Shown here in pieces: positions 44,190 through 52,479 of a stretch of DNA of 64,000 nt. Every line of letters starts with the position of its first letter. Within the stretch, counting starts at the first letter, position 1. Under the pieces are notes generated by a model. It was not told the DNA's origin and searched no databases. It saw only the letters and a list, made by a program, of their open reading frames with translations. Source of the DNA: Prado023 sp963798745. Lineage in GTDB: Bacteria > Actinomycetota > Actinomycetes > S36-B12 > CAIYMF01. The stretch lies in contig CAWCUF010000007.1 of assembly GCA_963798745.1 (NCBI GenBank), forward strand, positions 1 to 64,000. Reading direction: 5' to 3'. A program made the translations under genes and the position numbers.

Positions 44190-44440
44190 ATGGTCAAGGT
44201 GTTGAGTTCGTGTGTGTGTGGGCCGTTGGAGGCCTATGCCCCGGGGTTCGCTGAGGAGTTGCTTCGCCAGGGCTATGCCCGGTCCTCGGTCATTGCGTGC
44301 ATCCACGCCCGCGCGGGCCGCCTTCTCGGACACGATCATCGAGATCCTGCCCGTGCTCAACGCCCGGTGCCTGGGCACGGTCTACGCCCACCGGCTGCGG
44401 CACACCGCGGCCACGGGAATACTGCAGGAGATCCCGCGCT
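44190..44440 (+). pseudogene. Tyrosine recombinase (integrase) remnant
   Basis: An ATG at 44190 with GGAAGGG upstream begins MVKVLSSCVCGPLEAYAPGF then AEELLRQGYA, the typical N-terminus of a site-specific integrase family. About 100 bases later, in a different frame, LGTVYAHRLRHTAATGIL is the catalytic HxLRHTxAT box. Most of the middle and the active-site Tyr are missing. This is a deleted integrase, direct evidence of past mobile-element activity here. Confidence 0.7.
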
Positions 44441-44447
44441 GCTGCTG

Positions 44448-44522
44448 GGGAGGGCCGACAAAGCCCTCTACCAGGCCAAAGAGGCAGGACGCGATCAGGT
44501 GGTCACCGCCTCCAGCAGCTGA
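44448..44522 (+). pseudogene. GGDEF (diguanylate cyclase) C-terminal tail
   Basis: RADKALYQAKEAGRDQVV is the highly conserved end of GGDEF domains. Only ~24 residues remain before the stop. It abuts the integrase remnant directly, so a deletion joined two unrelated genes. Confidence 0.6.
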
Positions 44523-44707
44523 AGCGTGGTCAGAACACTGCGGGCTCTCGCCGGGGCGGACCTGGAACAACCGGATCCTCGGGTTTCCCACTACCCGGTA
44601 GCCGACATCAATGGCCTTGCTGATGATCGCGTCGACGGCCCAAGTCCGCCCCCCACGAGAGTCCTCTCAATGTGCTGAGCCACTTCCGCAGGACAGCCCC
44701 GGACGGC

Positions 44708-44775
44708 GGGCGCGGTATGGGGTTTCACCGCCTTGGCGGGGGCGGGAACGGCGATGGGGTGGGCGATTTCGGGAA
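44708..44775 (+). repeat. Dispersed hairpin repeat, copy A
   Basis: The 5' block GGGCGCGGTATGGGGT is followed by a variable hairpin (CCGCC-TT-GGCGG) and a 3' block GCGGGAACGGCGATGGGG then TGGGCGATTTCGGGAA. The same flanks with a different hairpin occur at 50231, 58056 and 60515. Confidence 0.6.
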
Positions 44776-45390
44776 CGGGCTTCGGGCGTCGGGCGTAGCC
44801 CAGTTTGTAGCCCTATTGTGAAGGGCGAGATCCTCGGTCATGCTGGGTCTCCAGGCGGGCTGGGCCTAGCCGGCGTCGGCGGCTTCGGTGTGTACGGCTG
44901 CCAGCGCCACCGCGGCCATGACCAACGATCGGATGATGTCGCGCCGCTATTCAAAGGTTGCGTCCGGTTTGTCTCCCAAGTCCGCCTCGACTGGGGCGTC
45001 TCGACGATCAGGCTGTAGACCAGCACCGAGGCGGCGCGGCCGCCCGGGGACACCCCTCTCGCGGGGCTCGTAGGGCTTCTGATCGGCACTGTCGATCAGC
45101 TGCTCGGCGCGCTGGGCATCCCCAGTTCGGGGCGCTGGCACACCGGCTGGACTTCCCCGAGGGCGACTGACCGCAGCCTCCGGGACTCGGGGGGCACCGC
45201 AACTGCGCCCGACGGGGGAACGTCCGGTGGCACCGCAGCGGACCGCCAGGGCCGTTCGCGGGACCGTGTCGACCGGGGTTCGGGCCAGCACGGATTCGTC
45301 GGGGGTCTCGCCTTGGGAGATCAAGCGAAGTGGCCGCACGGGCGGGGCAGGGATCGGCGGTCGGTAGGGGTCCGCGCCTGGGATCGTCGG
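44776..45390. other. Non-coding or unrecognised stretch
   Basis: About 600 bases after repeat copy A. Open frames on both strands are Arg/Pro/Gly-rich and match nothing I recognise. Probably decayed sequence. Confidence 0.35.
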
Positions 45391-45750
45391 TCAGGCTGGG
45401 TGGTCGCGGAGGTCTTGGTGGTGTTCGACGGCTTGGGTGACCAGGGCGATGATGTGTGGGTCCTCGACCCGGTAGATCTGGTGCCGGCCCTCGGGTCGGA
45501 CGAGGACCAGCCCAGCCAGGCGCAGCTTCGCCAGGTGCTGGCTGACGGTGGGGATGGTGGCTCCGGTGGCGTCGGCCAGGCTGGTGACGTCGCGTTCGCC
45601 GTGTGCGAGCAGCCACAGGATCCGGACCCGCGTCGGGGTGGCGAGCATCGCGAACGTGGTGGCGGCCTCGACGAAGTCGACAGGCTCCGGGGCGGCGCTC
45701 GGCGGTGGCGATTCGGGCACTTGCCCAGCGTAGTCACAGGGATTGCGCAA
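45391..45750 (-). CDS. ArsR/SmtB family metal-responsive repressor
   Basis: A 119-residue winged-helix repressor (TFAMLATPTRVRILWLLAHG; TGATIPTVSQHLAKLRLAGL; beta-wing RPEGRHQIYRVED). The last helix reads DPHIIALVTQAVEHHQDL, with Asp, His and His-His spaced as in alpha-5-type Zn/Ni/Co sensors such as NmtR or SmtB. There is no CxC, so arsenic sensing is unlikely. A TTG start at 45750 or GTG at 45720 is possible. It lies 64 bases after the P-type ATPase stop on the same strand and likely closes that operon. The 22-base palindrome at 48468 is a plausible target. Confidence 0.85.
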   Translation of the reverse strand: MRNPCDYAGQVPESPPPSAAPEPVDFVEAATTFAMLATPTRVRILWLLAHGERDVTSLADATGATIPTVSQHLAKLRLAGLVLVRPEGRHQIYRVEDPHIIALVTQAVEHHQDLRDHPA

Positions 45751-45814
45751 GCGGTTGATGATCGTGGGCCCATGGTCCCCCTCGAGGTCGGCGACCTGAG
45801 GCGGTGCGAGCCCG

Positions 45815-48166
45815 TCAGTCGATGAGGCTGAACAGGCCTTCCTCTTCTTGGGCGTTGTGCAGGCGCAGGACGCCGAAGAGGACGTAGAGGGTGCGTCGGG
45901 CGTCGCTGATGGCGTCCTCGGGTTCGAGGTCGGTCGCGTCGACCAGTTGGCGTAGGCGGTGGACCTGGTGCTCGATCTCGGCGTGGGTGCGGCTCAGCGC
46001 GCCGACCGGGTCCTTGCCGCCCAGGGCGAGGGCCATCGCGGGCAGCAGTTCGCGTTCCTCCTGGCGTTCGTGGGGCAGCAGTTCGTCTTCGAGGTGGGTC
46101 AGCAGGGTGCGCACTGAGGCCAGTGGATCGTTCGGGTCGGCGTCCTGGAGGTCGTCTGCGGTCTTGGCGATGTCATCGACGATAGGTCGCAGGGCGTCGT
46201 GCTCGGCGGCGATCCGGGTGAGCAGCTCGTGGTCGGCAGCCGAGATCACTGTGATGGCCGGTGGTCGGAAGGCGCGCACCCGCAGAGCGTTGCCGATGGC
46301 GATGACGTCGATGGCTTCCTGGAGCAGGGCTCCGATCGCGGCGGGGAGGAAGCCCAGGGCGGCGGCAAGCATCGCGACCGCTGAGAGTCCCATGCCGATC
46401 CAAGCGCTCTGCCCGGCGATCCTGCGGGCGCGTCGGGCGATGGCGATCGCGTCGGCGAGCCGGTCGATGCGGTCCACGGTGAGCACGATTCCCGCGGCTT
46501 CGGAGGAGGCGGTGGCTCCGCGCCCGGCCATGGCCACGCCTACATCGGCGGCGGCCAGGGCTGGGGCGTCGTTGATGCCGTCGCCGACCATGATCACCGG
46601 GCCGTGGGCCTGTTCCTGACCGACGACGATGACCTTGTCCGCGGGGGTCTGTTCGGAGCGGGCCTCGTCGACGCCGACCAGGCGGCCGACTGATTCGGCG
46701 AGGTCGGCGCGGTCGCCGGTGACCAGCACCATGCGGGTCAGTCCCGCCGCGCGAAGGCCGCGCAGCATCCGGTTCGCGTCCGGGCGGATCGCGTCGGCGA
46801 ACAGCAGCGCCCCGGAAGGCTGTCCGTCGAGGGCGATCAGGATGCTGACGCATCCTTCGAGGTCGGCCTCCTGGCGGGCTCGCCGGGCCCAGGCCGGGGC
46901 GTCCTCCCCGAGAATCCACGGGGCTTTGCCGATTCGGACCTGGCGGCCGTTGACGAGTCCCTGGATGCCGTGGCCGTGGACCTCCACCACCTCGGTGGGG
47001 ATCACCAGGGGCAGGTCGCGCTGGTGGGCGGCGCGCACGATCGCGCTGGCCAGGACGTGGGGGGAGGCCTGGTCGAGGCTGGCCGCGGCGGCCAACAGGT
47101 CGGGCACCTCGACGCCGGGAGCGGTGTGCACGCTGGCCAGGGTCGGCCGGCCCACGGTAAGGGTGCCGGTCTTGTCGAAGAGCAGGACTCGCCCGGCGGC
47201 CAGCTGCTCGAGTACCTGCCCGCCCTTGATCACCACGCCCCGGCGGGCGGCCTGGGAGACCCCGGAGATGATGGCCACCGGGACGGCCAGCAGCAGCGGG
47301 CAGGGGGTGGCCACGACCAGGACAGCGACGACGCGGTCCGGGTCGCCGCTGGCCAGCCACGCCGCCCCGGCCAGGGCCAGGGTCGCGGGGACGAACCACC
47401 ACGCCAGCCGGTCGGCGAACCGCACGTACGGCGAGGAGTCGGCCTGCGCTGACTGGACCAGGCGCACGACATCGGCGTAGGTGCTCTCCGCGGCAACCGA
47501 GGTCGCCACGATCTGCACCGGGGGGCCGGCGTTGACGATGCCGCTGCGCACAGTGTCCCCAGTCGCCCGGTCGACGGCCTGGGCCTCCCCGGTCAGAGCG
47601 GACTCATCGAACGTGCCCGACTCAAGGAGTCGGGCGTCCACCGGGACGATCTCCCCGGACCCGACATGCAGCAGGTCCCCGACGAGCACGTCGTCAACGC
47701 CGATGTCAGCGACCGTCTCGTCGGCAATCCGGTGGGCCAGACGTGGGGAGCGAGCCACCAGCAGGCTCAACTCGCGGCGGGCTGCGGATTCGGCCCACTG
47801 GTCCAGGACGGTTCCGGTGCCCACCATCACCGCGATCAGGGCCGCTGCCAGGTACTCCCCGGTCCAGATCGCGCCCGCCACCGCGAGCAGGGCCAGGATG
47901 TCGACCCCACCAGTGCGGTGGATCAAGCCCTTGGCCACGGCGACGGTGGAACTCGCGAGCCCGATCAGGCCCGCGACCAGCCAACAGCCATCTCGTACGA
48001 CCGAGTCGCCGAGCACGGCGGCGACGGCCCCCGCCAGGAGCAGCATAAGGGCCGGTACCAGCACCAGCCACCCGCCATGGTTGCCCAGCCTGCGCAGCAG
48101 CCCGTCGTTGGGGGCGCCCGCCGGAGACTCAGCCCCGACGGCCGTGGCTCCGACCGGCGCGGTCAC
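45815..48166 (-). CDS. P1B-5-like metal-transporting ATPase with C-terminal hemerythrin domain
   Basis: A 783-residue metal exporter. It lacks an N-terminal HMA domain. ATPCP (286-290) lies in the metal-site helix, DKTGTLT has the phosphorylated Asp331, GDGINDAP the hinge, and LLQEAIDVIAIGNALR (QExxD at 616-620) the last helix. TPCP with QExxD is the P1B-5 pattern, linked to Ni/Fe/Co export. Residues ~645-783 are a hemerythrin-like four-helix domain with His at about 656, 691, 699, 733 and 770 (for example LPHERQEE and RLHNAQEEEG), a di-iron or oxygen-sensing module found on this subtype. The start overlaps the upstream small gene by 4 bases (GTGA). Confidence 0.9.
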   Translation of the reverse strand: MTAPVGATAVGAESPAGAPNDGLLRRLGNHGGWLVLVPALMLLLAGAVAAVLGDSVVRDGCWLVAGLIGLASSTVAVAKGLIHRTGGVDILALLAVAGAIWTGEYLAAALIAVMVGTGTVLDQWAESAARRELSLLVARSPRLAHRIADETVADIGVDDVLVGDLLHVGSGEIVPVDARLLESGTFDESALTGEAQAVDRATGDTVRSGIVNAGPPVQIVATSVAAESTYADVVRLVQSAQADSSPYVRFADRLAWWFVPATLALAGAAWLASGDPDRVVAVLVVATPCPLLLAVPVAIISGVSQAARRGVVIKGGQVLEQLAAGRVLLFDKTGTLTVGRPTLASVHTAPGVEVPDLLAAAASLDQASPHVLASAIVRAAHQRDLPLVIPTEVVEVHGHGIQGLVNGRQVRIGKAPWILGEDAPAWARRARQEADLEGCVSILIALDGQPSGALLFADAIRPDANRMLRGLRAAGLTRMVLVTGDRADLAESVGRLVGVDEARSEQTPADKVIVVGQEQAHGPVIMVGDGINDAPALAAADVGVAMAGRGATASSEAAGIVLTVDRIDRLADAIAIARRARRIAGQSAWIGMGLSAVAMLAAALGFLPAAIGALLQEAIDVIAIGNALRVRAFRPPAITVISAADHELLTRIAAEHDALRPIVDDIAKTADDLQDADPNDPLASVRTLLTHLEDELLPHERQEERELLPAMALALGGKDPVGALSRTHAEIEHQVHRLRQLVDATDLEPEDAISDARRTLYVLFGVLRLHNAQEEEGLFSLID

Positions 48167-48402
48167 GGCTGGACCTGGCCGGTGACGTCCTCAGTGACTT
48201 CCGCGATCGCGTCGGTCACCGGCTGCGTGACACCGTCGAGGACTCCCTGGGCCGCCGAGGCGACCTGGGAACCTGCACCTGAGGCGGCTTCTGCCACCCC
48301 CCCGACCGCGTCGGTCACCGGCCCGACGTCGACCCCCGGGACCTCGATGCCCAACTGGTCGGCGACACCGGCCAGCGCCCTACCGATCTTGTTCCACTGC
48401 AT
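48163..48402 (-). CDS. Small protein leading the P1B-5 operon
   Basis: A 79-residue protein: QWNKIGRALAGVADQLGIEV, then amphipathic Val/Ala-rich helices (DVGPVTDAVGGVAEAASGAG). The ATG at 48402 has GGAGG five bases upstream, making it preferable to a longer start at 48447. It is translationally coupled to the ATPase. It has no metal-binding Cys or His cluster. It may be a small membrane-surface helper, but no family is recognised. Confidence 0.6.
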   Translation of the reverse strand: MQWNKIGRALAGVADQLGIEVPGVDVGPVTDAVGGVAEAASGAGSQVASAAQGVLDGVTQPVTDAIAEVTEDVTGQVQP

Positions 48403-48467
48403 AGCAACCTCCAACGGGATGCCGACCCGACCGCGGCCGTAGGTCACCGGTGCACCGAACCAACACC

Positions 48468-48489
48468 TGCATAGTTACGTTACTACGCA
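48468..48489 (-). promoter_or_regulatory. 22-bp palindromic operator candidate before the P1B-5 operon
   Basis: Arms TGCATAGTTAC (48468-48478) and GTTACTACGCA (48479-48489) are inverted repeats with 9 of 11 positions matching. Size and position fit an ArsR/SmtB operator overlapping the promoter of the leftward operon. Confidence 0.6.
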
Positions 48490-48713
48490 ATCGACGTTTC
48501 GGGTACCTCGAGCCGGTGCCGGCTGAGCCCGGGAGCCCAGGCGCTCGGCGTCCCACCCGGTCGAGGCAGGGGTGTACCCCCTCGACCTGGGCGGTCGCGG
48601 TTCGTCGATCATGAGGGCTTCCTCACGCGCGTCTCATCGGCGTGCCATGTCCGATCGGCAGCGTGGTGCCGCAGGGCCGGGCACCGTGCCTGGCCGGTTT
48701 CGAAGGAGGAATC

Positions 48714-48897
48714 ATGGCTAGGTCTGGATTGTTCCGAGGGCGGGCATGTGGCCCAGAACGTCTACCTCGCAGCCGAGGCCGCCGGTCTGGGGGCATGCAT
48801 GGTGGGCGCGTTCCTCGACGGCAGGGTCAACGACCTGGTCGGCGTCGACGGTCGGAAGGAGGCCACGCTGGGCCTCATCGCCCTCGGACCCTGTTGA
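48714..48897 (+). pseudogene. Nitroreductase/SagB-type C-terminal remnant
   Basis: In the frame ending at 48897 the translation GGHVAQNVYLAAEAAGLGAC then MVGAFLDGRVNDLVG and LGLIALGPC matches the conserved tail of nitroreductase-fold oxidoreductases (GHxAQNxxLxAxxxGLG). An unrelated ATG at 48714 with a perfect AAGGAGGA site opens a different frame just before it. A deletion has evidently joined a foreign start to the nitroreductase tail. Confidence 0.6.
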
Positions 48898-49138
48898 GGC
48901 TCGCCCTGACCGCCAGCGTTCACCGGCCGAGCCAGAGCGACGTCCAGTGGGCCTGACCGGCGTGCCCGCTGGCGGCAGGTGTTCGAAGCGGAAGTCGCAG
49001 CGTGGGGCTCCGGTCGCCAACGTGCCAGTATGTTGCCAGCGCCTCCCGCTCGGCCAGCACGGTCGGGGCGTGCCGGGCCGCGGGTCGCCCCAGGGCAGCC
49101 CGGTGCCGCATCCGACCAGAGGGTGGGTGGCGACCGGC

Positions 49139-49435
49139 TCAGCGGTCGCCGAGCACTGCCCGGAGCTGGTCGACGGTGGGCGAGCCGGCCAGACCGTCTG
49201 GGGTGGGGTACACGCGGCAGGCCAGCCCGAATGGCAGGTCGGGGCGTGCGAACGGGTCCACCCCGTCGACCAGCAGCGTGGGCGAGCCCGGAAACCGCCA
49301 CTGCTCGGCGGCCTGCCGGGTGTCGACCAGTACCCGCTCGACCGTCACGCCCAGCTCTGCGGCCAGCGCGTCGAGCCGGTCGGCGGCCACCTTCCAGTTC
49401 GGGCAGTCCTCTAAGTACAGCAGTTGCAGTCGCAC
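49139..49435 (-). CDS. Thioredoxin-like fold protein
   Basis: A 98-residue protein with the start VRLQLLYLEDCPNWKVAADR, like the small thioredoxin-fold proteins encoded beside mercury or organomercurial genes. A single Cys is followed by PNW instead of a CxxC pair. FPGSPTLLVDGVDPF is the cis-Pro loop (SPT), and ACRVYPTPDGLAGSPT near the end is typical. The GTG at 49435 has GGAGGACGTGC upstream, fixing the start. It is divergent from a merR remnant, with a MerR-type operator between them, so it was probably MerR-controlled. Function unproven. Confidence 0.75.
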   Translation of the reverse strand: MRLQLLYLEDCPNWKVAADRLDALAAELGVTVERVLVDTRQAAEQWRFPGSPTLLVDGVDPFARPDLPFGLACRVYPTPDGLAGSPTVDQLRAVLGDR

Positions 49436-49490
49436 GCACGTCCTCCAGCCCCGATCGGCCACCAAGTGATGTGGCTTGGGTCAATTGTGA

Positions 49491-49505
49491 ACCTGAGTTC
49501 CAGGT
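49491..49505. promoter_or_regulatory. MerR-type operator
   Basis: ACCTG-AGTTC-CAGGT is a perfect inverted repeat with the five-base centre common in MerR-family promoters. It lies between the thioredoxin-like gene and a merR remnant. Confidence 0.5.
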
Positions 49506-49525
49506 CGACCCGCGGGGAGGGCGGC

Positions 49526-49620
49526 ATGCGCATCTCCGAGCTTGCGCCCGCCGGAGGACCAGCCTCAGCGCGGTCCGCTCCTACGACATCGGCCTGACCC
49601 CCCGCCGTCCGCGGCACGCC
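49526..49620 (+). pseudogene. MerR family regulator N-terminal remnant
   Basis: The ATG at 49526 (GGGGAGGG upstream) starts MRISELA, the MerR helix-turn-helix opening. The continuation LSAVRSYDIGLTPRR matches the recognition helix and wing (xVRYYDxxGLL) but in another frame and shortened. Fewer than 35 residues remain. Confidence 0.55.
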
Positions 49621-49696
49621 AACGCCGGCCCCGGGCTCACCCGCGGTTGCCGCTGCCCGTGGTCGTGATCACCTGAGCCCCCCATCCGATCCCGAC

Positions 49697-49987
49697 TCAA
49701 CGAACGGCGGCTCGGCTCGGCGACGCCCCACGGGCCGGGGCGGGGTCCGCTGTCAGGGCTGGCATGCCCTGCCATGCGGCGCCGGGGGTGACGGTGCGCA
49801 TCGCGATGTAGGCGGCCCGTGGGTCGGTGAGGGTAGCCTCCACATACGGGCCGGTCGGAGTGACCGCGACCATCGTGCGGTCTGCCAGCCACGCGTGGGC
49901 CTCGGCCACGAGGGCGCGGTCTCCGGTCAGGTACGGCCAGTCGGGCGACCAGGACAAGGTGCGCCCATCGGGGAGGGTTGCGAGCAT
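49697..49987 (-). CDS. Hypothetical small protein
   Basis: A 96-residue protein. The translation (MLATLPDGRTLSWSPDWPYL; ALVAEAHAWLADRTMVAVTP; DPRAAYIAMRTVTPGAAWQG) has the composition of a folded domain and strong third-position GC. The ATG at 49987 has GGAAAG eight bases upstream. I do not recognise a family. It stands alone among remnants, so it could be a fragment of something longer. Confidence 0.45.
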   Translation of the reverse strand: MLATLPDGRTLSWSPDWPYLTGDRALVAEAHAWLADRTMVAVTPTGPYVEATLTDPRAAYIAMRTVTPGAAWQGMPALTADPAPARGASPSRAAVR

Positions 49988-50230
49988 CCTATTCACGCTT
50001 TCCACAGTACGCCGGTCAGCCTGGGGAGGCTCAGAGCCCCGGTCCCGCTGCGCTGGGAGGAGTGAAGGATCAGCGCTACGGGGTGGGCTCGAAGCCCGAG
50101 TGGGTCAGACGCCACCCCCGCTGGTTCACGGGCAACGCAAGGCCGCACCCGCAGCAGATATCGGTCCCCTGGGGCGGAGCCTTGAGCGACCATCAGGCAC
50201 CACTGGACGATGCGAGGAGGCGGCACGACC

Positions 50231-50302
50231 GCGGGCGCGGTAAGGAGTCCACCCTTCTCGTGGACGCGGGAACGGCGTTGGGGGGGTGATCCCGAAGCTG
50301 GG
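50231..50302 (+). repeat. Dispersed hairpin repeat, copy C
   Basis: 5' block GCGGGCGCGGTAAGGAGT, hairpin GTCCAC-CCTTCTC-GTGGAC, 3' block GCGGGAACGGCGTTGGGG and GATCCCGAA. This follows the same plan as the copies at 44708, 58056 and 60515, with an unrelated hairpin sequence. Confidence 0.6.
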
Positions 50303-50389
50303 GATGCGCGCGTTGATCAATTCGCAGCCCAAATGTGTGGAGCGCGTTTGTCGAGGTCGGGTGGCGGCCTCGCCCCTACGGGGGCCACG

Positions 50390-50570
50390 ACACCACTGAT
50401 CTGCGCCGCGACCGAGCGCGTGGAGGCGGTGCTCGCCGCACGCCGGGAGGTCGCGCGTCTGGTCCTGGGCTCGTGGATCGAGCTCGTGGTGGTCGACCCC
50501 GCGACCGGGGCCCTGTCCCGTCGGGACCCGGCCCGCGGGTGGGCTCCGTCGAAGCTGCCCCGCCTGGGCT
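50390..50570 (+). pseudogene. C-terminal remnant resembling DUF2309 (DabA-like)
   Basis: The translation LICAATERVEAVLAARREVA followed by RLVLGSWIELVVVDPATGAL resembles the extreme C-terminus of DUF2309 proteins (inorganic-carbon transport subunit), where a helix precedes a WxxLxVxDP strand. Only ~60 residues survive and no start is present. The family call is tentative. Confidence 0.4.
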
Positions 50571-50758
50571 GGAGTCGATCGCCCAGGACCTGAAAGGGGG
50601 TCGTCCACAAGCACCGCACCGGAAGGTGGGCCGCTTCCCCCGACGAGGTCGGCGGCGTCACGGTCACAGCCATGTGCGCCCGGCGCGAATTGTCTTGCCC
50701 GCACCTGGCGTCAGAAGCACCCCTCGAGGCTCGGGATGGGGTCCGGGAGTGCGGCGGC

Positions 50759-50792
50759 GGGAGTCGGACTCCCCCCTGGGAGTCGGACTCCC
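50759..50792. repeat. Tandem 15-bp palindromes
   Basis: GGGAGTCGGACTCCC occurs twice (50759-50773 and 50778-50792), a 19-base period. Each unit is a perfect palindrome with 7-base arms. It lies 80 bases past the stop of the leftward VIT gene, so it may act as a double terminator or a protein-binding site. Confidence 0.65.
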
Positions 50793-50871
50793 CCCTCCTG
50801 GATCCTGTAGTGCCTCGAACCCAGTCGATCGAAGACCGCCAGGGACGCTGATCGGCGTCAGGACGACATCC

Positions 50872-51624
50872 TCAGACTGCCGCGCCGAGGAGTTGTCCGA
50901 CGGCGTAGGTGACGGTCATGGCCAGGGCGCCGCCCAGGACCAGTCGGATGGTGGCCCGTCGGCGCCCGGCGCCGCCGAGATGAGCGCTGACGCTCCCGGT
51001 GATGGCCAGGGCGATGATGACCACGGCGAAGGTCAGCGGGACCCGCATCGCTGGTGTGGCCAGGACGATGGCCAGCAGGGGCAGGAGGGCGCCGAGGGTG
51101 AACGCGATCGCAGAGGAGATCGCGGCGTGCCACGGGTTGGTCAGGTCGTCGGGGTCCAGGTTCAGCTCGGCGTCGACGTGGGCGGCGAACGCGTCGTGGG
51201 CGGTGAGCTCCTCCGCGACGATCCGGGCGGTCTCGGGTGCCAGGCCCTTGCCCCGGTAGATGCCGATCAGTTCCTGGAGTTCGGTGTCGGGGTCCTCGGC
51301 GAGTTCGCGGCGTTCCTTGGCCAGGGTCGCGCGCTCGCTGTCGCGTTGGCTGCTGACCGAGACGTACTCGCCTAGGGCCATGGACACCGCCCCGGCGACG
51401 AGGCCGGCGACCCCGGCGGTGAGGATCGGGCCGCGTTCGGTGGTCGCCCCGGCGACACCGATGACCAGACCGGCGGTGGAGATGATGCCGTCGTTGGCGC
51501 CGAGGACACCGGCTCGCAACCAGTTCAGTCGGGTGGCGGTGCCCACCTTATGCGCCTCGCCCGGATGCGGTGCTGCCGGCTGGTCCGGGGTGGATCCGGG
51601 CGGTGGACTTGAGTCATCGGACAC
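50872..51624 (-). CDS. VIT family iron/manganese transporter
   Basis: A 250-residue membrane protein of the CCC1/VIT1 family. The first helix LRAGVLGANDGIISTAGLVI carries the family Asn-Asp. GLVAGAVSMALGEYVSVSSQ is the signature helix. The cytoplasmic metal-binding helices hold Glu-rich segments (ERRELAEDPDTELQELIGIY; ARIVAEELTAHDAFAAHVDA). Three C-terminal helices complete five. It probably removes Fe2+ or Mn2+ from the cytoplasm. The first 28 residues are a Pro-rich soluble leader. Two tandem hairpins follow its stop. Confidence 0.9.
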   Translation of the reverse strand: MSDDSSPPPGSTPDQPAAPHPGEAHKVGTATRLNWLRAGVLGANDGIISTAGLVIGVAGATTERGPILTAGVAGLVAGAVSMALGEYVSVSSQRDSERATLAKERRELAEDPDTELQELIGIYRGKGLAPETARIVAEELTAHDAFAAHVDAELNLDPDDLTNPWHAAISSAIAFTLGALLPLLAIVLATPAMRVPLTFAVVIIALAITGSVSAHLGGAGRRRATIRLVLGGALAMTVTYAVGQLLGAAV

Positions 51625-51880
51625 CCCTGGAGGCTATCGCCACCGGAGCAGGGCGCGCGCTGGCCGGACCCACGGGTGCCCGGCACTTGTGCCCGGGGCG
51701 GTGGTGGGCCGGCACCAGTCCACGGGAGCCCGCCGGGCCCAGCCCGATCGGGTACTGCTCGAGTGTGACCGGGACTTGACGTGTTCCTGACGGTGGATGG
51801 TCCTGGCGGCACCCGCTGGGTGCTTGACTGGCGGTCGAAGGAACCGCCCTTCGGGTGCGGCTAGTGAGGAGGAGGTTGTC

Positions 51881-52459
51881 ATGGTCAGCAGCGCACTGTC
51901 GGCTCTGGCTCGCGCCGAGGAGGGTGAGACCGGTGGGCCGTTCGACCTCATCAACGGGTTTCCGGTCCATCCCTTGATCGTGCACGCGGCAGTTGTGTTC
52001 GTGCCGTTGACGGCCTTGGGATTGGTCGTCATGGTGTTCTGGCCGAGGTTCTCCCGCAGGTATGGGTGGTTGGTGTTGGTGTCGTCGGTGGCTGGGGCGT
52101 TGTTCAGCTTCATGGCCAAGGAATCCGGTGAGTCGCTGGAGGGTCGGGTCGGTGAGCCGGGGTTCGACCACGCGGAGCTGGGTGACCTGATGCCGGTCTT
52201 TGCCGGGCTGCTCATGGTGGCCGTGATTGGGTTGTGGCTGGTCGATCGCCGGCGCTCGGATCAACAGGGTCGCGGAGGTCTGCTGCGGATCCTGGTGGGC
52301 ACGGCAGCCGTCCTGGTGGCGGTGGCCAACGTGGTCTGGATCTACCGGGTGGGCGACTCGGGCGCGAAATCGGTGTGGTCCGAGAAGGTCTCATCCGCAT
52401 CAGCCGGGGTCGCGGGAACCGAGCCGGGCGACGCTGTGTCCAGTACCGCGGTCAGCTGA
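51881..52459 (+). CDS. DUF2231 domain membrane protein
   Basis: A 192-residue protein with four membrane helices. GFPVHPLIVHAAVVFVPLTA carries the two His of the DUF2231 signature, followed by YGWLVLVSSVAGALFSFMAK, GLLMVAVIGLWLVD and a fourth helix, then a polar Ser-rich tail. The ATG at 51881 has GAGGAGG well placed, so a frame opening at 51797 is rejected. The family is thought to bind heme or metal through the His pair, but this is not established for this protein. It is followed by remnant sequence. Confidence 0.82.
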   Translation: MVSSALSALARAEEGETGGPFDLINGFPVHPLIVHAAVVFVPLTALGLVVMVFWPRFSRRYGWLVLVSSVAGALFSFMAKESGESLEGRVGEPGFDHAELGDLMPVFAGLLMVAVIGLWLVDRRRSDQQGRGGLLRILVGTAAVLVAVANVVWIYRVGDSGAKSVWSEKVSSASAGVAGTEPGDAVSSTAVS

Positions 52460-52479
52460 GGACCTGGGAGAGGGGTTCG

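Noticed and set aside
44947..45339. 130-residue minus-strand frame containing RLISQGETPDESVL
   Set aside because: Looked protein-like at first, but no family was recognised and composition drifts to Arg/Pro-rich shadow type.
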